This document shows positions 50,232 to 57,520 of a stretch of DNA of 64,000 bases, piece after piece. Each line of letters starts with the position of its first letter. Position 1 is the first letter of the stretch. A program made the position numbers and the translations under genes. A model generated the notes under the pieces. It was not told where the DNA came from. It saw only the letters and a list, made by a program, of their open reading frames with translations, and searched no databases. This stretch comes from Candidatus Brevundimonas phytovorans (GTDB lineage: Bacteria > Pseudomonadota > Alphaproteobacteria > Caulobacterales > Caulobacteraceae): NCBI GenBank assembly GCA_029203145.1, contig CP119309.1:2501-66500 (forward strand). The letters are read 5' to 3'.

Positions 50232-50256
50232 AACGCCGGTGCGGCGCCGGGGTTCC
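50232..50256 (-). promoter_or_regulatory. EcfG-type promoter of the entericidin-like gene
   Basis: Minus strand GGAAC (50252-50256), 16-bp spacer, CGTT (50232-50235). Matches the consensus of the general stress sigma factor. Predicted start near 50224. Confidence 0.82.
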
Positions 50257-50266
50257 TGCCAAGCTG

Positions 50267-52009
50267 TCATCGCTCCGAGCGTTCGGGCGCGGCGCCGACA
50301 GGGGCTTCAGGCGTGGCGAAGGTCAGCCGCGCGATGGAGCCGCCGCCGGGGGCCTCGAGCATTTCCGCCTGACCGCGCAGTTGCTTGGCGAAGGCGTTCA
50401 TCAGGGTGCGGCCGACGCCCGCCGTATCGCTGTCGGCGACGCCCGGACCGTCGTCCTGGACCTCCAGAATACTGGTCTCGTCCATGATCTTGAAGCGGAC
50501 CCTGAGGTCGCCGCCGCGCCCGGCGAAGGCGTGCTTCTGGGCGTTGGAGACGGCCTCGACCAGCCACAGGGCCACCGGGGCCAGCCGATCCGGGTCGATG
50601 ATGATGGCGTCGGCCTCGACCGTGCTGGTCACGAGCGGGCCGCGCATGGCCTCGCCCGCGATCAGCTGTCCCACCAGTTCGGTCAGGAAGGTGCGCGAGT
50701 CCGCCGCGCGAATATCTTCGGACTGGTAGAGGGTGCGGTAGATCAGGGCCAGGGCCGTGATCCGCTGACGCGTATCGCCCAGGGCCGCGCGCGCCGCCGG
50801 GTCGGCCACCGCCCTCTGCTGCATCGACAGGAGGGACGAGATGATCTGCAGGTTGTTCTTCACCCGGTGGTGGATTTCGCGCATCAGCGCGTCCTTCTCG
50901 TCCAGCGAGTCCAGCAGGTCCTTGTCGCGGCGGGTGATGGTGTCGCCCAGGGTTCCCAGGGTGCGGGCCAGGACGCGGATTTCGGCCGGCGCGTGCTCCG
51001 CCTGGACTGGACGCACCGAGAACCGGCCTCGCGCATAGATGGCGGCGACCCGCTCCAGATAGACCAGCCAGCGGATGACGACCCGCTCCGACAGCAGCAT
51101 GACCGCCAGGAAGGCCACCAGCCAGGCCGCCAGGGGCAGAAGGAAGGAGCCGATGGGATTGAGACGCGCCCAGGACAGCAGCCCCGAGGCCGGCGCCGAC
51201 AGCAGGACGAACAGGTCGCGGCCAGCCAGCGCCGTCCCCGCATAGACGCGTTTGCGGCCACGGTCGTCGCGGCCTTCGAACAGGGCGGCGTCGCCCTGGC
51301 GCGCATCCTTGACCCAGGCCGCAATGGCGCGATCGTCGCTGAAATCGGCGGGATTGGTGGCGACCAGGATGCGGCCCATGGCGTCGGTCAGGGCCGACTG
51401 GGCGCCAGGCGGCAGGGCCGGGTCGCGGATGTCGGGCTGCAGCGCCGTCAGCGGGATCACCGCCGCGATCGCGCCCTGGAAGGCGCCCAGCGGCCGCTCG
51501 GACCGGACAGCGACGATCAGCGAGGCGGGGGCGTCGGGGGCGCGGGCCACGACCATGTCCTCGCCCATCTTCAGTCGCTGATACCAGTCCTGGCCGCGCA
51601 CGTCGGCGGGCGGCAGGGAGGGCGCAACGCCCGGGCCGGGACGCGAGGCGCAGACGGGTTCTCCGGTCGCGCTATAGCGATGCAGGGCCGACAGGGCGTC
51701 GAGCCGCCCCACCAGGGCGGTCAGTCGCGGCTCGCAATAGAAGCCGGCCGCCTCGGGCGCCAGGGCCTGGAGCAGGACCACGGTGCTTTCGATGCGGGCC
51801 TTGGCGTCGGCGGCGCTGCGTTCAGCCGCCAACTGCAGGTCGATGCGACGATCCTCGGCCTGACGCCGGAACTCGGCCTGGGTCTGGACGCCGCTGAGGA
51901 TGAGGATGGGCAGCAGGGCCACGGCCATGGCCAGACCCATGCGGAAGCGAATGCCGTGAACGCTCGGTCGACCCAGCCGAAAGCCCCATGCGCGGGCGAA
52001 CCGCACCAC
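50267..52009 (-). CDS. phyK: Sensor histidine kinase of the general stress response (PhyK-like)
   Basis: 580 residues. Helix 1 (about 24-43), a periplasmic sensor domain (about 45-285), helix 2 (about 287-307), a HAMP-like linker, then a HisKA_2 dimerisation domain with phospho-His in HHRVKNN (about 380-386) and a C-terminal ATPase domain (NAQKHAF; DDGPGV). HisKA_2 kinases phosphorylate PhyR in Caulobacter. It begins 6 bp after the ecfG stop, so nepR-ecfG-phyK form one operon. No PAS domain is apparent; the signal is probably periplasmic. Confidence 0.92.
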   Translation of the reverse strand: MVRFARAWGFRLGRPSVHGIRFRMGLAMAVALLPILILSGVQTQAEFRRQAEDRRIDLQLAAERSAADAKARIESTVVLLQALAPEAAGFYCEPRLTALVGRLDALSALHRYSATGEPVCASRPGPGVAPSLPPADVRGQDWYQRLKMGEDMVVARAPDAPASLIVAVRSERPLGAFQGAIAAVIPLTALQPDIRDPALPPGAQSALTDAMGRILVATNPADFSDDRAIAAWVKDARQGDAALFEGRDDRGRKRVYAGTALAGRDLFVLLSAPASGLLSWARLNPIGSFLLPLAAWLVAFLAVMLLSERVVIRWLVYLERVAAIYARGRFSVRPVQAEHAPAEIRVLARTLGTLGDTITRRDKDLLDSLDEKDALMREIHHRVKNNLQIISSLLSMQQRAVADPAARAALGDTRQRITALALIYRTLYQSEDIRAADSRTFLTELVGQLIAGEAMRGPLVTSTVEADAIIIDPDRLAPVALWLVEAVSNAQKHAFAGRGGDLRVRFKIMDETSILEVQDDGPGVADSDTAGVGRTLMNAFAKQLRGQAEMLEAPGGGSIARLTFATPEAPVGAAPERSER

Positions 52010-52015
52010 GCGCCG

Positions 52016-52624
52016 TCAGCCCTGCCTGGCGCCGCTCAGCCTGTCGGCGTCGGCCAGAATCGAGCGCATGGCGTCGCCGGCCGCCTTGCCGTCGCGGCCA
52101 TATCCGCCGCGCTCCAGCGTCGCCGCCAGGGCCTTGCGGGCGCGCGACACGCGGCTTTTCACCGTGCCGACGGCGCACTGGCAGATTTCCGCGGCCTCCT
52201 CGTAGGCGAAGCCGCCGGCGCCGACCAGGATCAGGGCTTCGCGCTGTTCCTCGGGCAGGGTCTTCAGGGCCTGACGCAGTTCGTCCAGCGCAACGGGCGC
52301 CTCGGGGTCGTCGACCGCCACCAAGGTCCGCTCGGCGGCTTCCTGATCCAGCTGGGTCTGGCGCCACGACCGGCGCTTTTCCGAATAGAACTGGTTGCGC
52401 AGGATCATGAAGGTCCACGCCTTCATATTGGTGCCCATCTGATAGCTGGCCCGAGCGTCCCAGGCCTTCATCATGGCTTCCTGGGCCAGATCGTCGGCGG
52501 CGGTGGGATCACCAGTCAGGGTGCGGGCGAAGGCGCGCAGGTGAGGGATCAGCGTCACCAGTTCCTTTTTGAAACCGGCGTCGTCGGCAGAGGCCGGTTT
52601 GGGCGGCGCGCTGGAGATGCTCAC
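52016..52624 (-). CDS. ecfG: General stress ECF sigma factor EcfG (SigT)
   Basis: 202 residues. Region 2 (DDLAQEAMMKAWDARASY, about 44-61) and region 4 (FAYEEAAEICQCAVGTVKSRVSRARKAL, about 137-165) are clear, and the length and sequence type match the ECF15 group. Directs RNA polymerase to GGAAC-N16/17-CGTT promoters, of which five lie within 4 kb. The start overlaps the nepR stop (ATGA), coupling sigma factor to anti-sigma factor. Confidence 0.95.
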   Translation of the reverse strand: MSISSAPPKPASADDAGFKKELVTLIPHLRAFARTLTGDPTAADDLAQEAMMKAWDARASYQMGTNMKAWTFMILRNQFYSEKRRSWRQTQLDQEAAERTLVAVDDPEAPVALDELRQALKTLPEEQREALILVGAGGFAYEEAAEICQCAVGTVKSRVSRARKALAATLERGGYGRDGKAAGDAMRSILADADRLSGARQG

Positions 52625-52827
52625 TGCCCCTCCTTGGTCGACGACCGCTCGTCGGCCCGCCGCAGGATGTCGAGAAATTCGTCGGGAACCGGCTCGTTCA
52701 CCACCTGGTCGAACATGTGGCGCAGCTTGACGCCGATGGCCTGCTGCCGCAGGCGCACTTCTTCCAACCCGTTGTCCTGGGACGCGGATGCGTCAGGACG
52801 CGAGGTGGTTTCCTTGGATTTGATCAT
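52621..52827 (-). CDS. nepR: Anti-sigma factor NepR
   Basis: 68 residues from ATG 52827. The upstream ATG at 52866 is disfavoured because the EcfG promoter predicts a transcript start near 52870, leaving no leader. The NepR core is seen: IGVKLRHMFDQVVNEPVPDEF followed by LDILRRADE. Sequesters EcfG until phosphorylated PhyR binds it. Overlaps ecfG by 4 bp. Confidence 0.92.
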   Translation of the reverse strand: MIKSKETTSRPDASASQDNGLEEVRLRQQAIGVKLRHMFDQVVNEPVPDEFLDILRRADERSSTKEGQ

Positions 52828-52876
52828 GGAGTTTCGGCCGCCACCCAAGCCTGGAGTAAGGTTCATGGAAGCCGAA

Positions 52877-52901
52877 AACGCCGCTTCCCTTCAAGAGTTC
52901 C
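52877..52901 (-). promoter_or_regulatory. EcfG-type promoter of nepR-ecfG-phyK
   Basis: Minus strand GGAAC (52897-52901), 16-bp spacer, CGTT (52877-52880). Gives positive autoregulation of the stress sigma operon. Confidence 0.87.
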
Positions 52902-52943
52902 TAGGCCTCCGCGTTTTTATGCTCAAGCTTGCGCGACGGGTTT

Positions 52944-52968
52944 GGAACCGTTGCGCCTCCGACACGTT
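52944..52968 (+). promoter_or_regulatory. EcfG-type promoter of phyR
   Basis: GGAAC (52944-52948), 16-bp spacer, CGTT (52965-52968); transcript start near 52975, 48 bp before the phyR ATG. Divergent from the nepR promoter. Confidence 0.87.
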
Positions 52969-53022
52969 CTGGCACTCTAGGGCGTCTTCAGATCGGGGAC
53001 GCCGACTGTCGGGGAATTATGT

Positions 53023-53817
53023 ATGAGTCTACTGGCTAGGCTGGCGCCGCATCTGCCCTATGTCCGTCGCTATGCGCGGGCGCTGACGGGCGATCAGATC
53101 ACCGGCGATAACTATGTGCGCGTCGCGCTGGAGGCCCTGGCCGCCGGCGAGCGGCAACTGCCCACGGACATGACGCCGCGGGTCGCCCTCTATCATGTCT
53201 TCCACGCCATCTGGTCTTCGACCGGCGCCCAGCTGGAGGACGTCAGCGGTCTGGAGAACGGCGATGACGCCTCCCGGCGCCTGATGCGTATTTCGCCGCG
53301 CTCGCGCCAGGCCTTCCTGCTGACCGCCCTGGAAGGCTTCACGCCGTCCGAAGCGGCGCAAATTCTCAGCGTCGACCCGCGCACGGTCGAGCGCCTGATC
53401 GCCGAGGCCCAGACCGACATCGACGCCGAACTGGCCACTGACGTCCTCATCATCGAGGACGAAGCCATCATCTCGGCCGACATCGAGAGTCTGGTTCGGG
53501 AACTGGGTCATCGCGTCACCGGCACCGCCACCACCCACGATGAGGCGGTCGATGCTGTCACCCGCCACCGTCCAGGTCTGGTGCTGGCCGACATCCAGCT
53601 GGCCGACGGCTCGTCGGGCATCGATGCGGTCAAGGACATCCTGAAACGCTTCGACGTGCCGGTCATCTTCATCACCGCCTTCCCCGAGCGGCTGCTGACG
53701 GGCGAACGGCCCGAGCCGACCTTCCTGATCACCAAGCCCTTCCAGCCGGAAACGGTGAAGGCGGCGATCAGCCAGGCCCTCTTCTTCCATCCGTCGCGTC
53801 AGAAACAGGCCGCCTGA
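53023..53817 (+). CDS. phyR: Response regulator/anti-anti-sigma factor PhyR
   Basis: 264 residues. A sigma-factor-like domain (about 1-132, with region-4-like FTPSEAAQILSVDPRTVERLI) mimics EcfG, and a receiver domain follows (139-258): acidic pair Glu145/Asp146, phospho-acceptor Asp190 in LVLADIQL, Thr218 and Lys238. On phosphorylation by PhyK-type kinases it captures NepR and frees EcfG. Divergent from nepR; each side has its own EcfG promoter. A GC-rich hairpin follows. Confidence 0.95.
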   Translation: MSLLARLAPHLPYVRRYARALTGDQITGDNYVRVALEALAAGERQLPTDMTPRVALYHVFHAIWSSTGAQLEDVSGLENGDDASRRLMRISPRSRQAFLLTALEGFTPSEAAQILSVDPRTVERLIAEAQTDIDAELATDVLIIEDEAIISADIESLVRELGHRVTGTATTHDEAVDAVTRHRPGLVLADIQLADGSSGIDAVKDILKRFDVPVIFITAFPERLLTGERPEPTFLITKPFQPETVKAAISQALFFHPSRQKQAA

Positions 53818-53838
53818 TGCCCTGACGCGGTCGGCCGG

Positions 53839-53864
53839 GGCCCCGATGGTTCGCCGTCGGGGCC
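53839..53864. terminator. Hairpin between phyR and the small membrane gene
   Basis: GGCCCCGA / TCGGGGCC 8-bp stem between convergent genes, with only a short T-containing tail (TTGT) on the plus strand. Confidence 0.6.
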
Positions 53865-53878
53865 TTGTCGTGTCACGA

Positions 53879-54154
53879 TCAGGCCGACGGCGCGGCCGGG
53901 ACGGCAGGGCGTGAGGGGGCGTCAAAGGGGGCGGAATCCTCGCGCGTGCCGCCGGCGTCGGCATTGACGCTCTGGAAACCCCCATTGCTCAGCAGCCACA
54001 TGCCCAGCAACAGGACGGCCGCAGCCCCGCCGGACACGATCAGCAGCCACAGGATGCGCTTTCCGCCCCGACCCTGCCGTACATACTGAGCCTCGATCGG
54101 CGCATGGTGTTCGACGGCGTCGGCGGAATGGGAATGGGGATCCTGGTGGGTCAT
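53879..54154 (-). CDS. Small single-pass membrane protein, putative stress-response member
   Basis: 91 residues. His-rich N-terminus (HQDPHSHS, EHHAP), basic stretch QGRGGKR, one transmembrane helix (about 34-55, ILWLLIVSGGAAAVLLLGMWLL), then an Ala/Pro-rich tail. Family not recognised. An EcfG-type promoter lies 38 bp upstream and the gene sits beside phyR, so it is probably part of the general stress regulon. Confidence 0.75.
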   Translation of the reverse strand: MTHQDPHSHSADAVEHHAPIEAQYVRQGRGGKRILWLLIVSGGAAAVLLLGMWLLSNGGFQSVNADAGGTREDSAPFDAPSRPAVPAAPSA

Positions 54155-54191
54155 TGCGGTCTCCGGTCGGCCTCTCCTCTAATGGTCTAGC

Positions 54192-54217
54192 AACGCCGCC
54201 CGGCCGGTCGTCGTTCC
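54192..54217 (-). promoter_or_regulatory. EcfG-type promoter of the small membrane gene
   Basis: Minus strand GGAAC (54213-54217), 17-bp spacer, CGTT (54192-54195). Divergent from the promoter at 54242. Confidence 0.78.
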
Positions 54218-54241
54218 GGGGCGGGCCTTTTCGGCCGGACT

Positions 54242-54266
54242 GGAACCGGATCGGCACAGCATCGTT
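54242..54266 (+). promoter_or_regulatory. EcfG-type promoter of the small RNA candidate
   Basis: GGAAC (54242-54246), 16-bp spacer, CGTT (54263-54266). No ORF begins shortly downstream; a terminator follows within 120 bp. Confidence 0.82.
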
Positions 54267-54272
54267 ACCGGA

Positions 54273-54386
54273 GTGCGGAGGCGACAAAGCCCCCCTGACT
54301 TGACCGGTTCGCCGGTCCGTCGCCTCTGCTCCTCATTCTCGATGATGCCACCTTCAGGCGGACCCGAAACGGTCCGCCTTTTCTTT
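54273..54386 (+). ncRNA. GsrN-like stress small RNA candidate
   Basis: About 114 nt between an EcfG-type promoter and an intrinsic terminator, with no coding capacity evident. An outer stem GAGGCGAC (54278-54285) / GTCGCCTC (54319-54326) encloses an exposed run of six C (54290-54295) and an inner hairpin GACCGG-TTCG-CCGGTC (54302-54317). A CU-rich stretch (CTGCTCCTCATTCTC) and the terminator hairpin (54357-54378) follow. GsrN of Caulobacter crescentus is a SigT-dependent RNA of similar size with a C-rich target-binding loop; homology is inferred from control, size and structure, not alignment. Confidence 0.75.
54357..54386 (+). terminator. Terminator of the small RNA candidate
   Basis: GGCGGACC / GGTCCGCC 8-bp stem with loop CGAAAC and tail TTTTCTTT. 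Confidence 0.92.
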
Positions 54387-54457
54387 GAAAGCCCTCTCGA
54401 CAGCGGCGCAGCATCCGCCACTATGAGTTCTCAAAGAAAACGCATTGGAGACGCGCC

Positions 54458-55480
54458 ATGAGCCTTCGCAATCGTCAGTGGGTTCTTCGCCAACGGCCCC
54501 AGGGGCTGATCAAGGACGGCGATCTTGAACTGATCGAGACGGCGGTTCCCGACCTGAAGGACGCCGAGGTCCTGGTCCGCACCATCTACCTGTCGCTGGA
54601 CCCGACCAACCGCACCTGGATGAACGACAGCCAGGGCTACCTGCCGCCCGTCGCCCTGGGCGAGGTCATGCGCGGGCTGACGCTTGGCGTGGTCGAACAG
54701 TCGAAGTCCGACCGCTTCAAAGCGGGCGACATCGTCACCCCCCTGTCGGGCGGCTGGGCCGACTATGCGGTGGTCCATGAACAGGGCCTGCGCCCGGTGC
54801 ATCGCGCGCCCGGCATGCCGCTGACCGCCAACCTGTCCGTCCTGGGGATGACGGGGCTGACCGCCTATTTCGGCGTCACCGACGTGCTGAAGGCCAAGGC
54901 GGGCGAGACCCTGGTGATCTCGGCGGCGGCGGGGGCGGTCGGCTCCATCGCCGGTCAGGTGGCCAAGCAGCGCGGGGCGCGCGTCATCGGAATCGCCGGC
55001 GGGCCTGAGAAGTGCCGCTGGCTGACCGAGGAGCTCGGCTTCGACGCCGCTGTCGATTACAAGAACGAGGACGTGGGCGAGGCCCTGGACCGTCTGGCGC
55101 CCGACGGGATCGACCTGAATTTCGAGAACGTCGGCGGCGACATCATGATCGCCGTGTGGAACCGGCTGAACGTCCATGCCCGCATGGCCGTCTGCGGTCT
55201 GATCTCGTCCTACAACGCCACGCGCATGCCGCCGTCGCCGAACTTCAGCCGGATCATCACCCATCGCCTCGACGTCCAGGGCTTCCTGGTGCTGGACTAC
55301 GCCCACCGGGCCCGCGAGATGGTCGCCGAGATGGGGCCCTGGCTGTCCGACGGGAAGATCAAGTGGAAGGTCCACGTGGATGACGGTCTGGAGGGCGCCG
55401 TGACCTCGCTGAACCGCTTGTTCACGGGCGACCATGACGGCAAGCTGCTGGTTCGGGTGTCGGAAGAGCCCGCCGCCTGA
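54458..55480 (+). CDS. NADP-dependent oxidoreductase (CurA/leukotriene B4 dehydrogenase type)
   Basis: Zinc-free medium-chain reductase of 340 residues. N-terminal GroES-like domain (LSLDPTNRTWMND) and Rossmann domain (VISAAAGAVGSIAGQVAKQRGARVIGIAGG, about 150-180) with FENVGGDIM. Reduces the C=C bond of enones or 2-alkenals. GGAG lies 7 nt before the ATG. The stress small RNA and its terminator lie upstream, so it needs its own promoter. A hotdog protein gene follows 13 bp downstream, probably in the same operon. Confidence 0.92.
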   Translation: MSLRNRQWVLRQRPQGLIKDGDLELIETAVPDLKDAEVLVRTIYLSLDPTNRTWMNDSQGYLPPVALGEVMRGLTLGVVEQSKSDRFKAGDIVTPLSGGWADYAVVHEQGLRPVHRAPGMPLTANLSVLGMTGLTAYFGVTDVLKAKAGETLVISAAAGAVGSIAGQVAKQRGARVIGIAGGPEKCRWLTEELGFDAAVDYKNEDVGEALDRLAPDGIDLNFENVGGDIMIAVWNRLNVHARMAVCGLISSYNATRMPPSPNFSRIITHRLDVQGFLVLDYAHRAREMVAEMGPWLSDGKIKWKVHVDDGLEGAVTSLNRLFTGDHDGKLLVRVSEEPAA

Positions 55481-55493
55481 GGAGGCCGAGGGG

Positions 55494-55901
55494 ATGACAG
55501 AACCGCTTCATATCCATTTCGAGGATCTCGACGTCGGCCAGGTCATTCCGCTGGGCGCCTGCGCGGTGGACGGGGCGGCGCTGGATGTTTTCGTCGAACG
55601 GTTCGCGCCGGGCTGGGATGTCGCCTACGGCGCGCCCGACGCCCTGGTCTACGCCCTGTGGAGCCGGCTATCGGCGGACAAGGCGGGGCATTGGGCCGGG
55701 ACCAAGACCCTGGCCGTCGACGGGCTGCGGTTCATGCGCAATCCCCCGGCGGGGGAACTTCTGCGCGGGCGGCTGACCATCATGGGCAAGGACCCTGTCG
55801 GCGACGACAAGGGCATCGTCATCGCTCAGCAGGACCTGCTGGACGAGGCGGGCCGGCTGGTCTTCTCCTGCCTGACCCGCGCCCTCGTCGCCCGGCGCTA
55901 G
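55494..55901 (+). CDS. MaoC-like hotdog domain protein
   Basis: 135 residues from ATG 55494 (GAGGGG just upstream; a longer frame overlaps the reductase). The opening HIHFEDLDVGQVIPLGACAVDGAALDVFVERFAPGW is hotdog-like, but the Asp/His hydratase dyad of true MaoC enzymes is not obvious, so it may be a thioesterase-like or non-catalytic member. Cotranscribed with the reductase and followed by a terminator. Confidence 0.75.
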   Translation: MTEPLHIHFEDLDVGQVIPLGACAVDGAALDVFVERFAPGWDVAYGAPDALVYALWSRLSADKAGHWAGTKTLAVDGLRFMRNPPAGELLRGRLTIMGKDPVGDDKGIVIAQQDLLDEAGRLVFSCLTRALVARR

Positions 55902-55907
55902 ACAGAA

Positions 55908-55939
55908 AAACGCCCCGCCAGTTTCCTGACGGGGCGTTT
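55908..55939 (+). terminator. Terminator after the hotdog gene
   Basis: AAACGCCCCG / CGGGGCGTTT 10-bp stem, then CATTTTT. Confidence 0.9.
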
Positions 55940-55952
55940 CATTTTTCCAACG

Positions 55953-56070
55953 GGCCTCAAGCAGGGCGAATGCGCGCTAGGCCCCCAAAGAAGGCCTCAA
56001 GCAGCGCGAATGCGCCGTGGGCCCCCAAAGAAGGCCTCAAGCAGGGCGAATGCGCGGTGGGCCCCCAAGA
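55953..56070. repeat. Three direct tandem repeats, 40-bp period
   Basis: Copies at 55953-55992, 55993-56032 and 56033-56070 share the pattern GGCCTCAAGCAGGGCGAATG, a variable 6-8 bp, then GGCCCCCAAAGAA, differing by a few bases. The array fills the gap between the terminator and the sapC-like gene stop. No spacers, so not CRISPR; a minisatellite. Confidence 0.9.
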
Positions 56071-56071
56071 A

Positions 56072-56863
56072 TTACGCGTTGGCGGCGGTCGGCGTCGCAG
56101 CGGCGCGGTTGAAAGCCATGGCGATCAGACGATCCCAGCCCAGCAGCGACACCAGGTGGGCGTAGATCTGGCCCAAGGCGCCGTTGTCGCGAAGTTCAGC
56201 CAGCTTCTCGACCGGCAGAGCCTTCAGCTTGTCTTCCGAGACGGCGTAATATTCGGCCAGCTTCTGCACCGGACCGGTCGAGCCGTCGGGGTTGCGCGGG
56301 GTGAAGCTGGCTTCACGCGTTTCGAATAGGTCCAGATCAATCAGCAACTTGACGAAGGATTCGGTGCGCAGACGCTCTTGCTCGAAGTTGTTGCAGAACT
56401 CCATGGCGTTGTTGACGTAGGCGCTGGGCTTGTCGTCATCGAACAGCGGGATCTCGGCATTCTCGCCGACGAAGGCCGCTGCGCGATCAATGCAGAGGAT
56501 CATGCGGTTTTGCGTGTCGTCGTTGGCGAAGACGAAGGGATAGCGACGGACGTAGGCCGGAATATAGGCATCGGGACGGAAGTCGCCGTTTTCGATGAAC
56601 AGGTTTTCGCCCTGACGCAGACCCATGGCCACGACGGGCTGCTTCAGATCGCCGACAAAGATGACGGGGAAGGAGAGGGCGGCCGGGGCGAACTCTGTCA
56701 CGGTCAGCGGCACGATGTTGGTCTGGCCGACGAAGGCATAGGGCTTGTCGGCGGGGGTCACGCCCAGCTTGCCGTGCGCCTCGAACGAGATCGGTTCCGG
56801 CTGGCTGTAAAACAGGACGTTGCCGGACAGGGGGCCGGACGCTTGGGTCGTGGTGTCGGTCAT
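56072..56863 (-). CDS. SapC family protein
   Basis: 263 residues of the SapC family, named after an S-layer-associated gene and common in Caulobacter and Sphingomonads. Features: FVGQTNIVPLTVTEFAPAALSFPVIF (about 43-68), YVRRYPFVFAND, and FVKLLIDLDLFETREASF near 170. No signal peptide or membrane helix. Biochemical role unknown. Monocistronic, followed by the 40-bp tandem repeats. Confidence 0.88.
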   Translation of the reverse strand: MTDTTTQASGPLSGNVLFYSQPEPISFEAHGKLGVTPADKPYAFVGQTNIVPLTVTEFAPAALSFPVIFVGDLKQPVVAMGLRQGENLFIENGDFRPDAYIPAYVRRYPFVFANDDTQNRMILCIDRAAAFVGENAEIPLFDDDKPSAYVNNAMEFCNNFEQERLRTESFVKLLIDLDLFETREASFTPRNPDGSTGPVQKLAEYYAVSEDKLKALPVEKLAELRDNGALGQIYAHLVSLLGWDRLIAMAFNRAAATPTAANA

Positions 56864-57020
56864 GATGTGTCGGATCGGCTCTGAACAGAAAGGTCGAGCC
56901 TTCTAGCCTATGGCCGGGCGCGCCGCAAACGTGGTCGTTCGACGAACGCCGGCCTGAAGAGCCTGGCCTGCGGCGGCGGCGCCGGTTGCGGTGGGCCCTG
57001 AGACCCCTTAGCTGTAGCCC

Positions 57021-57515
57021 ATGGGCGTTGCTTGCGATCACGATCATTCCGACAGCCGACCCGGCGCCGCCGAGGTCGAGCAGGCGATCGTCTCGGTCGA
57101 GGCCCGTTGCGCCGCCGAGGGCGAGCGCATGACCGCGCCGCGCCGCCGCGTGCTGGAGCTGCTGCTGGCGGCGGGCGAGCCGGTCAAGGCCTATGACCTG
57201 ATCGCGCGCTACGGCGTGGACGGCCAGGCGGCCAAGCCGCCGACCGTCTATCGCGCCCTGGAGTTTCTGGAACGTCGGGGCGTGGTCCACCGCATCGCCT
57301 CCATCAGCGCCTATGTCGCCTGCACCGCCGTCGCCGGGGACGCCCCGGCTCACGCCGCCGCCTTCCTGATCTGCGACTGCTGCGGCGCGACCGAGGAGGT
57401 CGCCGTGGCCGGCGGCGACGCCTTCGCCGAGGCCGCCGCCGTCGCCGGCTACGCCATCGAGCGCACCACGATCGAGGGGCATGGCCGCTGTCCCGCCTGC
57501 CGCGTGGCGGCCTGA
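57021..57515 (+). CDS. Fur-family metal regulator, Zur-like
   Basis: 164 residues. His/Asp-rich start (CDHDHSD), winged helix about 35-95 (TAPRRRVLELLL, PPTVYRALEFLERRGVVHRI), and two Cys pairs for structural zinc: CDCCG and CPAC near the C-terminus. Alanine-rich Zur-type sensor region (HAAAFLICDCCG). Zur is favoured over Fur or Irr, because of the CxxC pairs and the sparse His-rich sensor. An alpha/beta-hydrolase gene follows 5 bp downstream. Confidence 0.85.
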   Translation: MGVACDHDHSDSRPGAAEVEQAIVSVEARCAAEGERMTAPRRRVLELLLAAGEPVKAYDLIARYGVDGQAAKPPTVYRALEFLERRGVVHRIASISAYVACTAVAGDAPAHAAAFLICDCCGATEEVAVAGGDAFAEAAAVAGYAIERTTIEGHGRCPACRVAA

Positions 57516-57520
57516 ACGAG

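Noticed and set aside
55953..56070. CRISPR-like array
   Set aside because: Direct 40-bp units with no unique spacers and no cas genes nearby; a minisatellite.
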